Origin: Rhizobium sp. BK313
GTDB taxonomy: Bacteria > Pseudomonadota > Alphaproteobacteria > Rhizobiales > Rhizobiaceae
NCBI RefSeq assembly: GCF_014193655.1
Contig: NZ_JACHZQ010000001.1
Coordinates: forward strand, 2,108,001-2,172,000
Direction of reading: 5' to 3'
DNA length: 64,000 bases
Of this stretch, positions 20,331-29,121 are shown one piece after another. Each line of letters opens with the position of its first letter. The first letter of the stretch is position 1. A model generated the notes under the pieces. It was not told where the DNA came from. It saw only the letters and a list, made by a program, of their open reading frames with translations, and searched no databases. The translations under genes were made by a program, and so were the position numbers.

Positions 20331-21191
20331 ATGAAGACGCCTTTTCCGCCATTCGAGCCGCATGGTCCTAACGACGAGGCGCGCGGGCCGCGCCTCCGGG
20401 AGATCCCCCTGCGGCTGATGGTGCCGAACATGATCACCGTGCTGGCGATCTGCGCGGGCTTGACCGGCATCCGCCTCGCTTTCGAAAACCGCTACGAGCT
20501 CGCGGTCGTTGCCGTGCTGGTCGCCGCCTTCCTCGACGGCGTCGACGGTCGCGTGGCACGGCTGATGAAAGCCACGTCCAAGTTCGGCGCACAGATGGAT
20601 TCTCTTGCCGACATCGTCAACTTTGGCGTCGCGCCGGCGCTTGTCGTCTATGTCTTCCTGCTGGATCAGGCACGCTCGCTCGGCTGGATCGCAGCCCTGA
20701 TCTATGCCATCGCGGCCGGCCTGCGGCTTGCGCGCTTCAACGTTATGGCGGAACGTGAGAACAAGGCGTCCTGGCAGTCGGAATATTTTGTCGGCGTACC
20801 GGCGCCGGCCGGCGCGATGCTGGTGTTGCTGCCGGTCTATCTCGGCTTCCTAGGGGTGACACCCGGCAGGACCTTTGCCTATTGGGGCGCCGCCTACACC
20901 GTGTTGATCGCCTTCCTGCTGGTCAGCCGCCTGCCCGTCTGGTCCGGAAAATCCGAAGGCAGCCGTATCCGCCGCGATCTCGTGTTGCCGATCATGCTTG
21001 CCTTGGTCGTCTATGTGGCGCTGCTGATGAGCTACACCTGGCATGTCATGGTGGTAACCGTGGCTGCCTATCTCCTGTCGCTGCCCCTCGGCGCCCGTTC
21101 CTGGGCGCGAAAATACGGCACCTTCACAATCAATGGCCCCGCCGATCCCGATGTCGACGATTCCAACGACGATATCGGCCGGCATATCTAG
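20331..21191 (+). CDS. pssA: CDP-diacylglycerol-serine O-phosphatidyltransferase
   Basis: Makes phosphatidylserine from CDP-diacylglycerol and serine. The 286-residue integral membrane protein carries the CDP-alcohol phosphotransferase motif (DG-x2-AR-x8-G-x3-D-x3-D) beginning DGRVARLMKA near residue 71. Several membrane segments follow. It lies 20 bases after psd, so the two consecutive steps of PE synthesis are co-encoded; this is the type II (membrane) Pss typical of rhizobia. Confidence 0.95.
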   Translation: MKTPFPPFEPHGPNDEARGPRLREIPLRLMVPNMITVLAICAGLTGIRLAFENRYELAVVAVLVAAFLDGVDGRVARLMKATSKFGAQMDSLADIVNFGVAPALVVYVFLLDQARSLGWIAALIYAIAAGLRLARFNVMAERENKASWQSEYFVGVPAPAGAMLVLLPVYLGFLGVTPGRTFAYWGAAYTVLIAFLLVSRLPVWSGKSEGSRIRRDLVLPIMLALVVYVALLMSYTWHVMVVTVAAYLLSLPLGARSWARKYGTFTINGPADPDVDDSNDDIGRHI

Positions 21192-21308
21192 CCGAAAAGC
21201 AACAGCAGTTTGACGCTTGCGACCGCGGGCGGCAAACACTCGTGTCTCAAAAAGCCGTATCCCGTTCGGATTCAGCTGTATTTACGCAACTCTTTAACGA
21301 AAAATAAA

Positions 21309-21361
21309 TATCTAAATTAGATATATTTTAATGCTAAATTTTCGCGTTACGCTCGCGAAAT
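21309..21361. promoter_or_regulatory. Two palindromes upstream of the 46-residue gene
   Basis: ATATCTAAATTAGATAT (21309-21325) is a perfect odd-centred palindrome in an AT-rich tract, followed by TTTCGCG...CGCGAAA (21341-21361). Both lie 120-175 bases before the small ORF at 21483 and after pssA. They could be operators or a weak terminator for psd-pssA. Confidence 0.45.
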
Positions 21362-21482
21362 ATGGTCGGTGTTTACAAAAGCTGATTGGCGAATGCCTTT
21401 GATTTGTCATGATTTATGACAAAAAGAACACTGCACGGCAGTGAATCAAAAAACACCCTAGGGAACACGTGAGGAGTAACAC

Positions 21483-21623
21483 ATGACCACGAAGAAAGAA
21501 GAAGCGGCACAACCGCAGGCGAAGATCGACCCCAGCACACTCTATCGTCCGCTCGGCCTCAAGGCCGTCTTGGCAGCGCATCTGATGCTGAAAACCAAAC
21601 CGCTGAAGAAGAAGCTCGCCTAA
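21483..21623 (+). CDS. Small basic protein of 46 residues, function unknown
   Basis: This short gene starts at an ATG with an excellent ribosome site (GTGAGGAGTAACAC). The product begins MTTKKEEAAQPQAK, contains LYRPLGLKAVLAAHLM and ends in the lysine-rich LKTKPLKKKLA. It has a hydrophilic N-terminus, a short amphipathic or hydrophobic centre and a cationic tail. I do not recognise a family. The strong ribosome site, GC-rich coding composition after an AT-rich leader and isolated position support a real gene. Confidence 0.65.
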   Translation: MTTKKEEAAQPQAKIDPSTLYRPLGLKAVLAAHLMLKTKPLKKKLA

Positions 21624-21700
21624 GCCTGCCGTGTCCGCCAACGGTCACGCAGCTAGAGCACCTGTAGGTTCATGACGACGCCGATCCGGTAGAAAGCCGT

Positions 21701-22465
21701 TCAGAGGAGGCTTAGCTGGCCATCGCCTGCGTCCGGCTTCTTCGGCGGCTTGGTCGAAGGTTCGATCATCACTGGCGTGTGCAACTCCGCCCCCATATTG
21801 GCAACCTTATTGACGCGATCCGAAACCGGAATCGCCTCGAAAAAATCCTCCTGAACCGGCACCATCAGATCGAGGACCTCACGCGGTTCCTGCGTCTTGC
21901 AATCAAGCCAGCGGGCAAAATCCTCTGGCTTGATGACCACAGGCATGCGGTCGTGAATGGGCCGCATTGTTCGGTTCGCCGATGTCGTCAGGATCGCGCC
22001 GGTATCGACTTCGGAGCCATCGGCCGACGACCAGGTCTCCATCAGGCCGGCAAAGGCAATGACGCCGCCGCGCCGCGGACGGATCCAATAGGCCTGCGAT
22101 TTCTCGCCGCTCTCCTTGGAGGGGCGTCGCCATTCGTAAAAGCCCGATGCGGGGATCAGGATGCGCCTGTGACGCATGGCCGCGCGGAACGAAGCCTTGC
22201 CGATCGCAGTTTCTGCGCGGGCATTGATCAAAAGCGGAAATTCCTTGGGATCCTTCACCCAAGCCGGCGTAAAACCCCAGCGAACAAGCAGGGCGCGGCG
22301 ATCCGGCAGATTGCTACCCCGTTCCGGCCGGTCGCCTGAAATGACGACCAGGATCGGCTGCGTCGGAGCTATATTATAGCGCGCGGGAAAATCTTCATGC
22401 TCGAGATAACCGAGCAATTCCCGCACCTTCTTCTCAGTTTCCGTCAATGCAAATCGTCCGCACAT
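21701..22465 (-). CDS. SRAP / YedK-HMCES family protein
   Basis: 254 residues of the SOS-response-associated peptidase family, which forms a DNA-protein crosslink with abasic sites in single-stranded DNA. The catalytic set is visible: Cys2 exposed after Met removal (MCGRF), Asn81 in NARAET, Glu111 in GFYEW and His171 in HDRMP. Length is normal. It is followed on the same strand side by no partner; the neighbouring YnfA-type gene (-) ends 43 bases upstream. No LexA box was recognised by eye. Confidence 0.93.
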   Translation of the reverse strand: MCGRFALTETEKKVRELLGYLEHEDFPARYNIAPTQPILVVISGDRPERGSNLPDRRALLVRWGFTPAWVKDPKEFPLLINARAETAIGKASFRAAMRHRRILIPASGFYEWRRPSKESGEKSQAYWIRPRRGGVIAFAGLMETWSSADGSEVDTGAILTTSANRTMRPIHDRMPVVIKPEDFARWLDCKTQEPREVLDLMVPVQEDFFEAIPVSDRVNKVANMGAELHTPVMIEPSTKPPKKPDAGDGQLSLL

Positions 22466-22508
22466 TTGGCTTGTTTTGCACCCCCAAAGAGTCGGGTCAA
22501 GGAGAAGG

Positions 22509-22832
22509 TCAGTTGCGAGGGCCGAAGAGAATGATGGCCGCGCCCGCCAGACAGACGGCGGCGCCAGAGAGATCCCAGCGATCCGGCAGACGTCCCTCGA
22601 TCAGCCACAGCCAGAGAATGGAGGCAACGATGTAGACGCCGCCATAGGCCGCAAAGGTACGCCCCGCAGCGTCGCTCGGCACCAGCGCCAGCAGCCAGGC
22701 GAACAGCGCCAGCGACACCAGACCTGGTGCTAGCCACCAGATCGGCTTTGCCAGCCGAAGCCATGCCCAAAAGGCAAAACAGCCGGCGATTTCAGCCAGT
22801 GCAGCGAGGGCGTAAAGTCCATAGGTCATCAT
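22509..22832 (-). CDS. YnfA / UPF0060 family membrane protein
   Basis: 107 residues with four predicted membrane helices. It begins [17 protein letters not shown] and contains [20 protein letters not shown], the UPF0060 signature. The fold resembles small multidrug resistance proteins, but function is unproven. The long open frame upstream is not used, because the family starts at this ATG pair (22832 or 22829). It is divergent from the Nudix gene. Confidence 0.9.
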   Translation of the reverse strand: MMTYGLYALAALAEIAGCFAFWAWLRLAKPIWWLAPGLVSLALFAWLLALVPSDAAGRTFAAYGGVYIVASILWLWLIEGRLPDRWDLSGAAVCLAGAAIILFGPRN

Positions 22833-22996
22833 GATTTTAGGCGGTCTGGCTGGCGGACTCGAATCGCCGCCATTTTCATTCGTCAGTAAAAGGGCTTTCA
22901 TCTCGGACAACAAGGGCCGTATCTTACGGAGTTGAAAGCTCCTCTGCCCGCATATCATTCGTCGCCCGAAATTTTCATCAGAATCCGAATTGACCC

Positions 22997-23416
22997 ATGA
23001 CCTCCATCCCTCGCCCCGCCTCTTCCGCAATCCTCGAACGTGACGGTCGCTTCCTGCTGGTGCTGCGACGCAATCCGCCGTCCGCCGATATGTATGCTTT
23101 CCCGGGCGGGCGGGCCGAAGATGGCGAAACGCCGGCGGCGACGGCATTGCGGGAGTTCAAGGAAGAGACCGGAATAACCGCCCGCAACCCCCGTCTGTTC
23201 GAAACTTACGATCTCAGGAGCCATGCAGCAGACGGGACGCTCACAAGTCATTTCTTTCTGTCGGTCTTCCTGGTCGATGCCGACGAGAATGCGATCGCCG
23301 AGGCCGCCGATGATGCCGCGGCGATCGGCTGGTATTCGCTGGAAGAGATCCGCGTCCTGCCAGTGCCAGCAAGCGTGCTCGAATGCGCCGAACGGCTAGC
23401 GGAGGCTCGAGTCTGA
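22997..23416 (+). CDS. Nudix hydrolase
   Basis: 139 residues with a complete Nudix box: G38, E44, R52, E53, E56, E57 and G59 (GxxxxxExxxxxxxREUxEExGU). The enzyme hydrolyses a nucleoside diphosphate linked to another group, and the box glutamates bind Mg2+. Its substrate is unknown; the ADP-ribose and (d)NTP classes cannot be separated here. It stands alone between a divergent YnfA gene and the TIGR02301 gene. Confidence 0.92.
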   Translation: MTSIPRPASSAILERDGRFLLVLRRNPPSADMYAFPGGRAEDGETPAATALREFKEETGITARNPRLFETYDLRSHAADGTLTSHFFLSVFLVDADENAIAEAADDAAAIGWYSLEEIRVLPVPASVLECAERLAEARV

Positions 23417-23517
23417 TCAAGTGTCAGGGCTCGCGCATTAACGATGTGAAACAATAACGGCGTGGAAAGCGAGCTTTTCGCCTTGTTCCCGTCATGCTTG
23501 CCATATCAATTGGGCGT

Positions 23518-23955
23518 ATGAATCATCGTCGCCTAATCACTCTGCTTTCGATCTGCGCCGCGCTCGCGGCCGCATTTCCGGCATTTGCGCAGCCCGCGGC
23601 GACCGTTCCGGAGGTGCAGACGCCGGGCGACACGGATAGTGCAGAGCGACCCACGCCTTATGACGATCAGTTGTCACGGCTCGCCGAAATTCTTGGCTCG
23701 ATCCACTATCTGCGCAATCTCTGCAACACCGGAAAAGAGGATTCCTGGCGAGCCGATATGCAGCAACTTCTCGACACGGAGACCAAAGACGAGCCGAAAC
23801 GCAAAGAAAGACTGACCGCCTCGTTCAACCGAGGATATAGGTCCTTCGCATCGGTTTACACGGATTGCACGCCGCAGGCCATCGTTGCTGAGGAGCGCTA
23901 CCGTAACGAAGGTGCAACACTTGCCACAGAAATAACCGCCCGCTTCGGAAATTGA
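23518..23955 (+). CDS. TIGR02301-type exported protein
   Basis: 145 residues with a Sec signal peptide (about residues 1-24, ending AFPAFAQ). The mature part contains YDDQLSRLAEILGSIHYLRN, characteristic of the TIGR02301 family conserved in Rhizobiales, with two cysteines (NLCNTG and TDCTPQ) that could form a periplasmic disulfide. The ATG at 23518 is chosen over 23494 because it places the signal peptide at the N-terminus. Function is unknown. Confidence 0.8.
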   Translation: MNHRRLITLLSICAALAAAFPAFAQPAATVPEVQTPGDTDSAERPTPYDDQLSRLAEILGSIHYLRNLCNTGKEDSWRADMQQLLDTETKDEPKRKERLTASFNRGYRSFASVYTDCTPQAIVAEERYRNEGATLATEITARFGN

Positions 23956-24059
23956 CGATTTATTAACCCCTTTTCGTGCCGAGCCGTGTCGTTTTAGGAA
24001 AAGGCTGATAAAGTCGTTAATCAAGCGGTAAGGACATGGACGTCTCGAGGAATGAAACA

Positions 24060-24317
24060 ATGGAACCAAGCCTGAACGACATCGACGACATGATTGTCCA
24101 CGAAAAAAGGCAGGCGGCGCTGGAATACCAGAACGAGGCCTGGGCTGACGGGATGGCTGACGGAATCGAGCCAGAAATCATCGCCGACGCCGCAATTGCC
24201 CATGCCATCCGCGAGACTATTCGCATCCATGGCGAACAGGGCGCAGAAGTCTTGCTCGAATCGCTTAGGGAACGCATGCTTGCTGGTGAATTCTCGCCGA
24301 ACCGCACCCTGCAATAA
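24060..24317 (+). CDS. Conserved small acidic protein, function unknown
   Basis: An 85-residue acidic, mostly helical protein (MEPSLNDIDDMIVHEK...). The start at 24060 follows GAGGAATGAAACA; an in-frame ATG at 24036 has its AGGA only one base away and is less likely. No catalytic motif or membrane segment is seen. It ends 17 bases before the next gene and is probably co-transcribed with it. Confidence 0.65.
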   Translation: MEPSLNDIDDMIVHEKRQAALEYQNEAWADGMADGIEPEIIADAAIAHAIRETIRIHGEQGAEVLLESLRERMLAGEFSPNRTLQ

Positions 24318-24333
24318 CAGCCAGAGATCCCTT

Positions 24334-25104
24334 ATGCACATCGTACCGGGCAATGAGTTTCGACGTTCCATTGCCTTGCTTGCCGCCGCGACCATGTTTT
24401 TCGGCAGCCTTGCCCTCCCCTTGCCGGCTCTTGCATTCTCCCAGCTCAATCCGTCCGCCACCCAGCCGAATGCGGCAGGGAAATCAGCGCAGCCGAGTCA
24501 TGACAAGCCGGTCGAAGAGGCGCTTGAGGCGCCATCAAAGACAATTCCCATGCCCGATCCGCTGATCAACAACCAGGCCGGACAGAGCAGCAGCAACACA
24601 GCCTCCAGCAATGCCCCGAACAGCGGCAAGCCGGTGGAGATTCTCTTCGATATCAGCAAGGTGCCGGAGCCGGTGCGCAAGCTGCGCGAGGAGATCGTCG
24701 AGGCGGCCGCCTCCGGTGATCTCGAGCGCCTGCGTCCATTGATGAATGTCGGCGGCGGCCTCAATCAGACACAGGTGACGGCTGACGATCCGGGCGAAGA
24801 CCCGATCAAGACGCTGCATGACCTTTCCGGCGATCCCGATGGCATCGAGATCCTTTCCATTCTCCTCGATATCATGTCGACCGGCTTTGCCCATGTCGGC
24901 CAGGGCACATCGGATGAGATGTATGTCTGGCCCTACTTCGCGGAGAAGGACATCAAGACCCTGACGACCCCGGAAAAGGTCGATCTGATGCGCATCGTCA
25001 CTGCCGGCGATTTCTCCGACATGCAGGAATTCGGCGGTTATAATTTCTACCGCGTCGGCATCACGCCGGACGGCAAATGGAAATTCTTCACCTCCGGCGA
25101 ATGA
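24334..25104 (+). CDS. Exported protein of unknown function
   Basis: 256 residues with a signal peptide (about residues 1-35, ending LPALAF), a Gln/Ser/Asn-rich linker near residues 36-95, then a compact domain. That domain runs from ILFDISKVPEPVRKLREE to the C-terminal FYRVGITPDGKWKFFTSGE. It ends in a pattern typical of small beta domains; no family is assigned. The frame is open further upstream, but that overlaps the previous gene, so the ATG at 24334 is used. It is possibly co-transcribed with the 85-residue gene. Confidence 0.75.
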   Translation: MHIVPGNEFRRSIALLAAATMFFGSLALPLPALAFSQLNPSATQPNAAGKSAQPSHDKPVEEALEAPSKTIPMPDPLINNQAGQSSSNTASSNAPNSGKPVEILFDISKVPEPVRKLREEIVEAAASGDLERLRPLMNVGGGLNQTQVTADDPGEDPIKTLHDLSGDPDGIEILSILLDIMSTGFAHVGQGTSDEMYVWPYFAEKDIKTLTTPEKVDLMRIVTAGDFSDMQEFGGYNFYRVGITPDGKWKFFTSGE

Positions 25105-25177
25105 TCCGGCCGCAGAACTTGCGGTTCTCGACTGGAGGCCCTACCTCTGATCGATAGGCCAAACTAGCGGATCCACC

Positions 25178-26017
25178 ATGCCAGCCGTATTCCTGAGAGA
25201 TCGGTCCTTTCTTCGCGTCACCGGCGCGGAGGCAGAGGCCTTCCTGCATAATCTCGTCACCACCGACCTTGTTTCGCTCGGCGCGGACGAGGCACGCCCT
25301 GGCGCGCTGCTAACGCCGCAGGGAAAAATCCTGTTCGACTTCATGATCTGGCGAGATGGTTCCGGCTTTCTGCTGGAGACCGATGCAGTGCAAAAAGACG
25401 GCCTTCTGAAACGGCTCACCATGTACCGGCTGCGTGCGCCGGTCGATTTCGCTGCCATCGAGTCGGAAGGCGTCACTGTTGCCTGGGGCGAGAATAAGGT
25501 TGAAAACCGCAGGGACAGCCGGTTCGCAAAGGCAGGTATTACGCTGACGCGCACCCCCGGCCAACATGGCGACGATACCGAGGCGCTCTACCAGACGGTG
25601 CGCATCGCTAATGGCATTGCGGTTTCCGGCCTGGATTTCGCCCTGCAGGACGCTTTTCCGCATGACGTGCTGATGGATCTCAACGGTGGCCTCGGCTTTC
25701 GCAAGGGCTGCTATGTCGGGCAGGAAGTGGTTTCCCGCATGCAGCATCGCGGCACGGCGCGCCGGCGGGTCGTCATTGTGACCGGCAGCACCGGTTTGCC
25801 TGCCACCGGTACCGAATTGACCGCCGGCGGCAAGCCGATCGGCACGCTGGGTTCGACCGACGGCACCAAGGGCCTCGCTATCGTTCGCATCGACCGCGCC
25901 GGCGAAGCCATCGCAGCCGGCACGCCAATCCTGGCGGTGGATCGCGAAGTTTCCGTTGCGCTGCCCGCCTGGTCCGGCCTCTCCTTCCCCGCGCAGGCAG
26001 ATGAGGCTTCGGCATGA
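25178..26017 (+). CDS. ygfZ: YgfZ/CAF17-like folate-binding protein
   Basis: 279 residues with the family signature KGCYVGQEVVSR near residue 176 and the GcvT-like fold N-terminus. YgfZ proteins use tetrahydrofolate and the motif cysteine in the repair or assembly of Fe-S clusters in enzymes such as MiaB. The stop overlaps the next gene's start (ATGA), so ygfZ, the HD hydrolase and the tyrosine phosphatase gene form a coupled operon. Confidence 0.92.
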   Translation: MPAVFLRDRSFLRVTGAEAEAFLHNLVTTDLVSLGADEARPGALLTPQGKILFDFMIWRDGSGFLLETDAVQKDGLLKRLTMYRLRAPVDFAAIESEGVTVAWGENKVENRRDSRFAKAGITLTRTPGQHGDDTEALYQTVRIANGIAVSGLDFALQDAFPHDVLMDLNGGLGFRKGCYVGQEVVSRMQHRGTARRRVVIVTGSTGLPATGTELTAGGKPIGTLGSTDGTKGLAIVRIDRAGEAIAAGTPILAVDREVSVALPAWSGLSFPAQADEASA

Positions 26018-26634
26018 CAGCGGGTGATACCCCGCGCGCCTGGCAGCGCATGCTGTCGGGTCGCCGGCTCGATCTACTGGATCCCTCGCCGCTTGACGTC
26101 GAGATCAGTGACATCGCCCACGGGCTTGCCCGCGTGGCGCGCTGGAACGGCCAGACCTCCGGGGATCACGCCTTTTCCGTGGCGCAACACAGTCTTGTGG
26201 TGGAGGCTATCTTCCGCCGCCTCAACCAAGCGACACCGGACGAGCTATTGGCGACGTTGCTGCACGATGCTCCGGAATATGTCATCGGCGATATGATCTC
26301 GCCGTTCAAATCCGTGGTCGGCGGCGACTACAAAGCGGTGGAGAAGCGCCTGGAAGCTGCGATCTACAGACGTTTTGCGCTACCGCCCCACTGTGGACCG
26401 GAGTTGAAGGAAAAGATCAAGAAGGCCGATACGGTTTCCGCCTATTTCGAGGCGACGCTGCTCGCAGGCTTTACGCCGCAGGAGGCGCGCAAGTTCTTCG
26501 GCCAGCCTCGCGGTATTGCGCGGGACATGTTGCCGATCGAACCGATGCCGGCGATCGAAGCGCAGCGGCTTTTCCTGGCGCGCTTCGACGCGATCGAGGC
26601 CGAACGTGCCGCCGCCGTGAGAACCGAGGCATGA
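26014..26634 (+). CDS. HD-domain phosphohydrolase (YfbR-like)
   Basis: 206 residues with the metal-binding HD pattern: His in HAFSVAQHS and the HD pair in LLHDAPEYV near residue 84, followed by DMISPFK. This is the layout of YfbR-type 5'-nucleotidases. It begins within the ygfZ stop (ATGA) and ends within the start of the phosphatase gene (ATGA). The substrate is probably a deoxynucleoside monophosphate, by family inference only. Confidence 0.85.
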   Translation: MTAGDTPRAWQRMLSGRRLDLLDPSPLDVEISDIAHGLARVARWNGQTSGDHAFSVAQHSLVVEAIFRRLNQATPDELLATLLHDAPEYVIGDMISPFKSVVGGDYKAVEKRLEAAIYRRFALPPHCGPELKEKIKKADTVSAYFEATLLAGFTPQEARKFFGQPRGIARDMLPIEPMPAIEAQRLFLARFDAIEAERAAAVRTEA

Positions 26635-27164
26635 CCGCGATCGTCATATCGCCGCTGGCGCGCATCGCGGAGATGGCCGTTCGCCACGGTGCATCCGAAA
26701 TGATCAGCCTCATGGCGAAGGAACAAACGTTCCACCGGCCGGCGGTGATCAGGGCGGAACGGCACCTGTTGCTGGGCATGAACGACATCAGTTTTGCCGG
26801 TACCGGCGATCTCGTCGCTCCGCAGGAGACGCACGTCCGCGACATCATCGATTTTGCCAGGAGTTGGGATCGCACCTCGCCGCTGCTGATACATTGCTGG
26901 ATGGGCGTGTCGCGGTCGCCCGCTGCAGCGCTGATTGCGGCGCTTGCCGTCCACCCCGAAGAGGACGATCTGGCGCTTGCCCGTCGCCTGCGTGTCGCCT
27001 CGCCCTATGCGACGCCGAATACACGGCTGATCATGATCGGCGACCGGATGCTTGATCGCAAAGGCCGGCTCGTCGACGCAGTCAAAGCAATCGGCCGCGG
27101 CGCCGATGCGGACGGCAACGCGCCCTTCGTCCTGCCGCTGCTGAACGAAATCGGCGTCACATAA
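26631..27164 (+). CDS. Tyrosine/dual-specificity phosphatase-like protein
   Basis: 177 residues with the phosphatase P-loop HCWMGVSRS (Cys near residue 89), the C-x5-R-S loop of cysteine-dependent phosphatases. The start overlaps the HD gene stop. It is conserved in Rhizobiales as an uncharacterised protein. Partnership with a nucleotidase and YgfZ is suggested by the overlapping stops and starts only. A bidirectional terminator follows its stop at once. Confidence 0.8.
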   Translation: MTAIVISPLARIAEMAVRHGASEMISLMAKEQTFHRPAVIRAERHLLLGMNDISFAGTGDLVAPQETHVRDIIDFARSWDRTSPLLIHCWMGVSRSPAAALIAALAVHPEEDDLALARRLRVASPYATPNTRLIMIGDRMLDRKGRLVDAVKAIGRGADADGNAPFVLPLLNEIGVT

Positions 27165-27166
27165 AA

Positions 27167-27194
27167 ACGGAGACTGCACTTGCGCAGTCTCCGT
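27167..27194. terminator. Bidirectional terminator
   Basis: A perfect 11-bp stem (ACGGAGACTGC at 27167-27177 with GCAGTCTCCGT at 27184-27194) and a 6-base loop lie between two convergent genes. The minus-strand side has a T run (CCGTTTTTAT), so it is strongest for the EF-hand gene; the plus side has CCGTTTTCC. Confidence 0.8.
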
Positions 27195-27224
27195 CCGTTT
27201 TCCAGGCTATGCGAGGGCGGCCGA

Positions 27225-27905
27225 TCAGGCGGCAACACTATCAGACGGATCAGGGTCATACTGACCGTAGGTATTCTGGTAGACATTCATCGAGGCTTGC
27301 ATCTCGCTGATGAAGACTTCCAAAGCGTTCTGGTCGGCATTGCCGCTGGTGCTCGTGCCATCGCTGTTGCCGCTGGAGGTCTGTTCCAGCGACAGCATGT
27401 CGGCGGCAGATGAGTCCGTGGGCTTCAGCACGTCGAGACCTTCGGCGAACTGATCCTTGTTCAGCGAGCCGGAGCCCTGGGTATCCAGGCTCTTGAACAG
27501 GTTTTCGGCGTCACTTTCACTCATGTCCTTCGGCCGTCCGGCCACGAACTCGTCGGACGAAACCTTGCCGTCGTGGTTGGTATCGAGGCTGGCAAACAAC
27601 TGGTCCATCGGCGACTGATCCGACGAACCGTCGCTCGACGAATCCGTGCCGGTCTGGCCGCTGCCACTGGCGCCGCTCTGCTGCATCTGCAGCAGCATCG
27701 ATGCCAGATTACTCGAGAATGCGTCCGTCGCGCTCGGGTCGCTGCTGCTATTGCTATCTTCGTCGGTGAGTACGCTTGCCGACAGAAGACCGGACTGCGC
27801 TGCTTCCTGCAGCTCTTGGGCGTCCACAATGCCGTCGTGATTGGTATCAAGGGGACTGTACGAGGCAGCGGTCATGCTGCTTCCAACTGAAGAAATACCA
27901 CTCAT
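27225..27905 (-). CDS. EF-hand calcium-binding protein (larger of a pair)
   Basis: 226 residues, very rich in Ser, Asp and Gly. Three EF-hand loops are visible: DTNHDGIVDAQE, DTNHDGKVSSDE and the weaker DTQGSGSLNKDQ. It has no Sec signal peptide. The C-terminal tail contains VYQNTYGQYDPDPSDSVAA, closely matching the tail of the second EF-hand protein at 28789-29121. Calcium buffering or sensing is likely. Secretion through a C-terminal signal is conceivable but unproven. Confidence 0.85.
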   Translation of the reverse strand: MSGISSVGSSMTAASYSPLDTNHDGIVDAQELQEAAQSGLLSASVLTDEDSNSSSDPSATDAFSSNLASMLLQMQQSGASGSGQTGTDSSSDGSSDQSPMDQLFASLDTNHDGKVSSDEFVAGRPKDMSESDAENLFKSLDTQGSGSLNKDQFAEGLDVLKPTDSSAADMLSLEQTSSGNSDGTSTSGNADQNALEVFISEMQASMNVYQNTYGQYDPDPSDSVAA

Positions 27906-28137
27906 CCAAATCTCCTAAAGTAAAACGCCATCAAGCGTTTTCGGTGGGACGCAGTACGCTCGTTGAAATGCCAATTGGGATAGGCCGATTTTCAGAGGCG
28001 GTCAAAGATAGGTGTTAATTGATCATTAACCCCAATTGACAGGCATCGAATCATATTGGCGGTGGGCCTCCGTGCGATGGAGACAACCGGTGCTTTGCAA
28101 GAATCGAGACGAATGCCCGAATCACCCTTGAGGCAAT

Positions 28138-28644
28138 CTATTCGATAACTGCGCAAGCCAGCCGCTTGCCGGCACCGCCAACGGGCTGGCTGCGGTAATC
28201 ATCCGACTCCGCATGGATCATCAGCGTCCGGCCGCGAATGCCGTTCTGCCCGTTCAGCGTCACCATGCTGTTGAATACCTGCGCCCGCAGCTTGCCATAC
28301 TGATCGACATATTGATTGGGCATGTCGCCTGCATGCGGGCCGTTGGCCGCGAGCAAGCCGTGCTCGGCCTTGGTAGGATTGAAATGGCCGCCGGCGGATT
28401 CGAACCCGTGCCTATGGTCGCAACGATCATTCTCATGGATATGGAAGGCAACCCAGCGGTTGACCGGCAGACCGGAGACGTCGAGTTCGATCAGGACACC
28501 CGTCTTCGCCTCAGTCAGGACCGCCCGCCCTGCCTGTTTGCCATCGGGACCGACAAAATTGGCAATCGCCGTCTGCTTGTCCTGCGCCATCACAGGCAGG
28601 CCTGCCGCCAAGGCCAGAGCCGCGGCAATAACAATAGTCCTCAT
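28138..28644 (-). CDS. sodC: Periplasmic Cu/Zn superoxide dismutase
   Basis: 168 residues. A signal peptide (about residues 1-20, ending LPVMAQ) sends it to the periplasm. Metal ligands are recognisable: FHIHEND, GGHFNP, HGLLAANGPHAGD and the late MIHAESDDY. The disulfide pair is NDRC and LACAVIE. It detoxifies periplasmic superoxide, useful against host oxidative burst. The Zn-loop of normal SodC is intact. It lies between the two EF-hand genes on the same strand, each with its own gap. Confidence 0.93.
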   Translation of the reverse strand: MRTIVIAAALALAAGLPVMAQDKQTAIANFVGPDGKQAGRAVLTEAKTGVLIELDVSGLPVNRWVAFHIHENDRCDHRHGFESAGGHFNPTKAEHGLLAANGPHAGDMPNQYVDQYGKLRAQVFNSMVTLNGQNGIRGRTLMIHAESDDYRSQPVGGAGKRLACAVIE

Positions 28645-28788
28645 GGAACATCCTCCCGTTTAACGTCAATGCAACGCATCACAGGGACGGGTGTTCCCGC
28701 AAAGAGAGAAATGAGCAAGGTTCGAACACCAATGAGCGGTCCGCCGTTAACCGGCGAACCGCTCCGATTGTTTGAGCAAAACGGCCGG

Positions 28789-29121
28789 TCAGGCCGCCAT
28801 GCTGTCCACGTCGTACTGGCCGTAAGTGCTGTTGTAAGCATCCATCGGCGTCAGCAGATCGAGGTCGAAAGCGCTGTTAGCTTCGGGCGATTTACTCGCC
28901 GTCGTAGCGCCGCCACTGGGTAGTTGCATGAGCTTTGCCATCAGACTGCCCAATGCGCCGTTCGCGTTGCCGTTGTCGATCGCATCGGTTTCGAGAATGC
29001 CCGGACGCTCGTCGGCCTCGCGCTCTTCACGACTCAAAACACCATCGCCATTCGCGTCGAGCCGCGAAAGCGTACCGCGATAAGGATAAGTACTGTTGGA
29101 TGTGGAAGATACATGGGACAT
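28789..29121 (-). CDS. EF-hand calcium-binding protein (smaller of a pair)
   Basis: 110 residues. One clear EF-hand loop is present (DANGDGVLSREE). There is a Ser/Thr-rich N-terminus and no signal peptide. The C-terminal tail AYNSTYGQYDVDSMAA matches that of the larger paralogue 0.9 kb away (YQNTYGQYDPD). The middle region is degenerate, so it looks like a shortened relative that kept the tail and one loop. Function is unknown. Confidence 0.8.
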   Translation of the reverse strand: MSHVSSTSNSTYPYRGTLSRLDANGDGVLSREEREADERPGILETDAIDNGNANGALGSLMAKLMQLPSGGATTASKSPEANSAFDLDLLTPMDAYNSTYGQYDVDSMAA

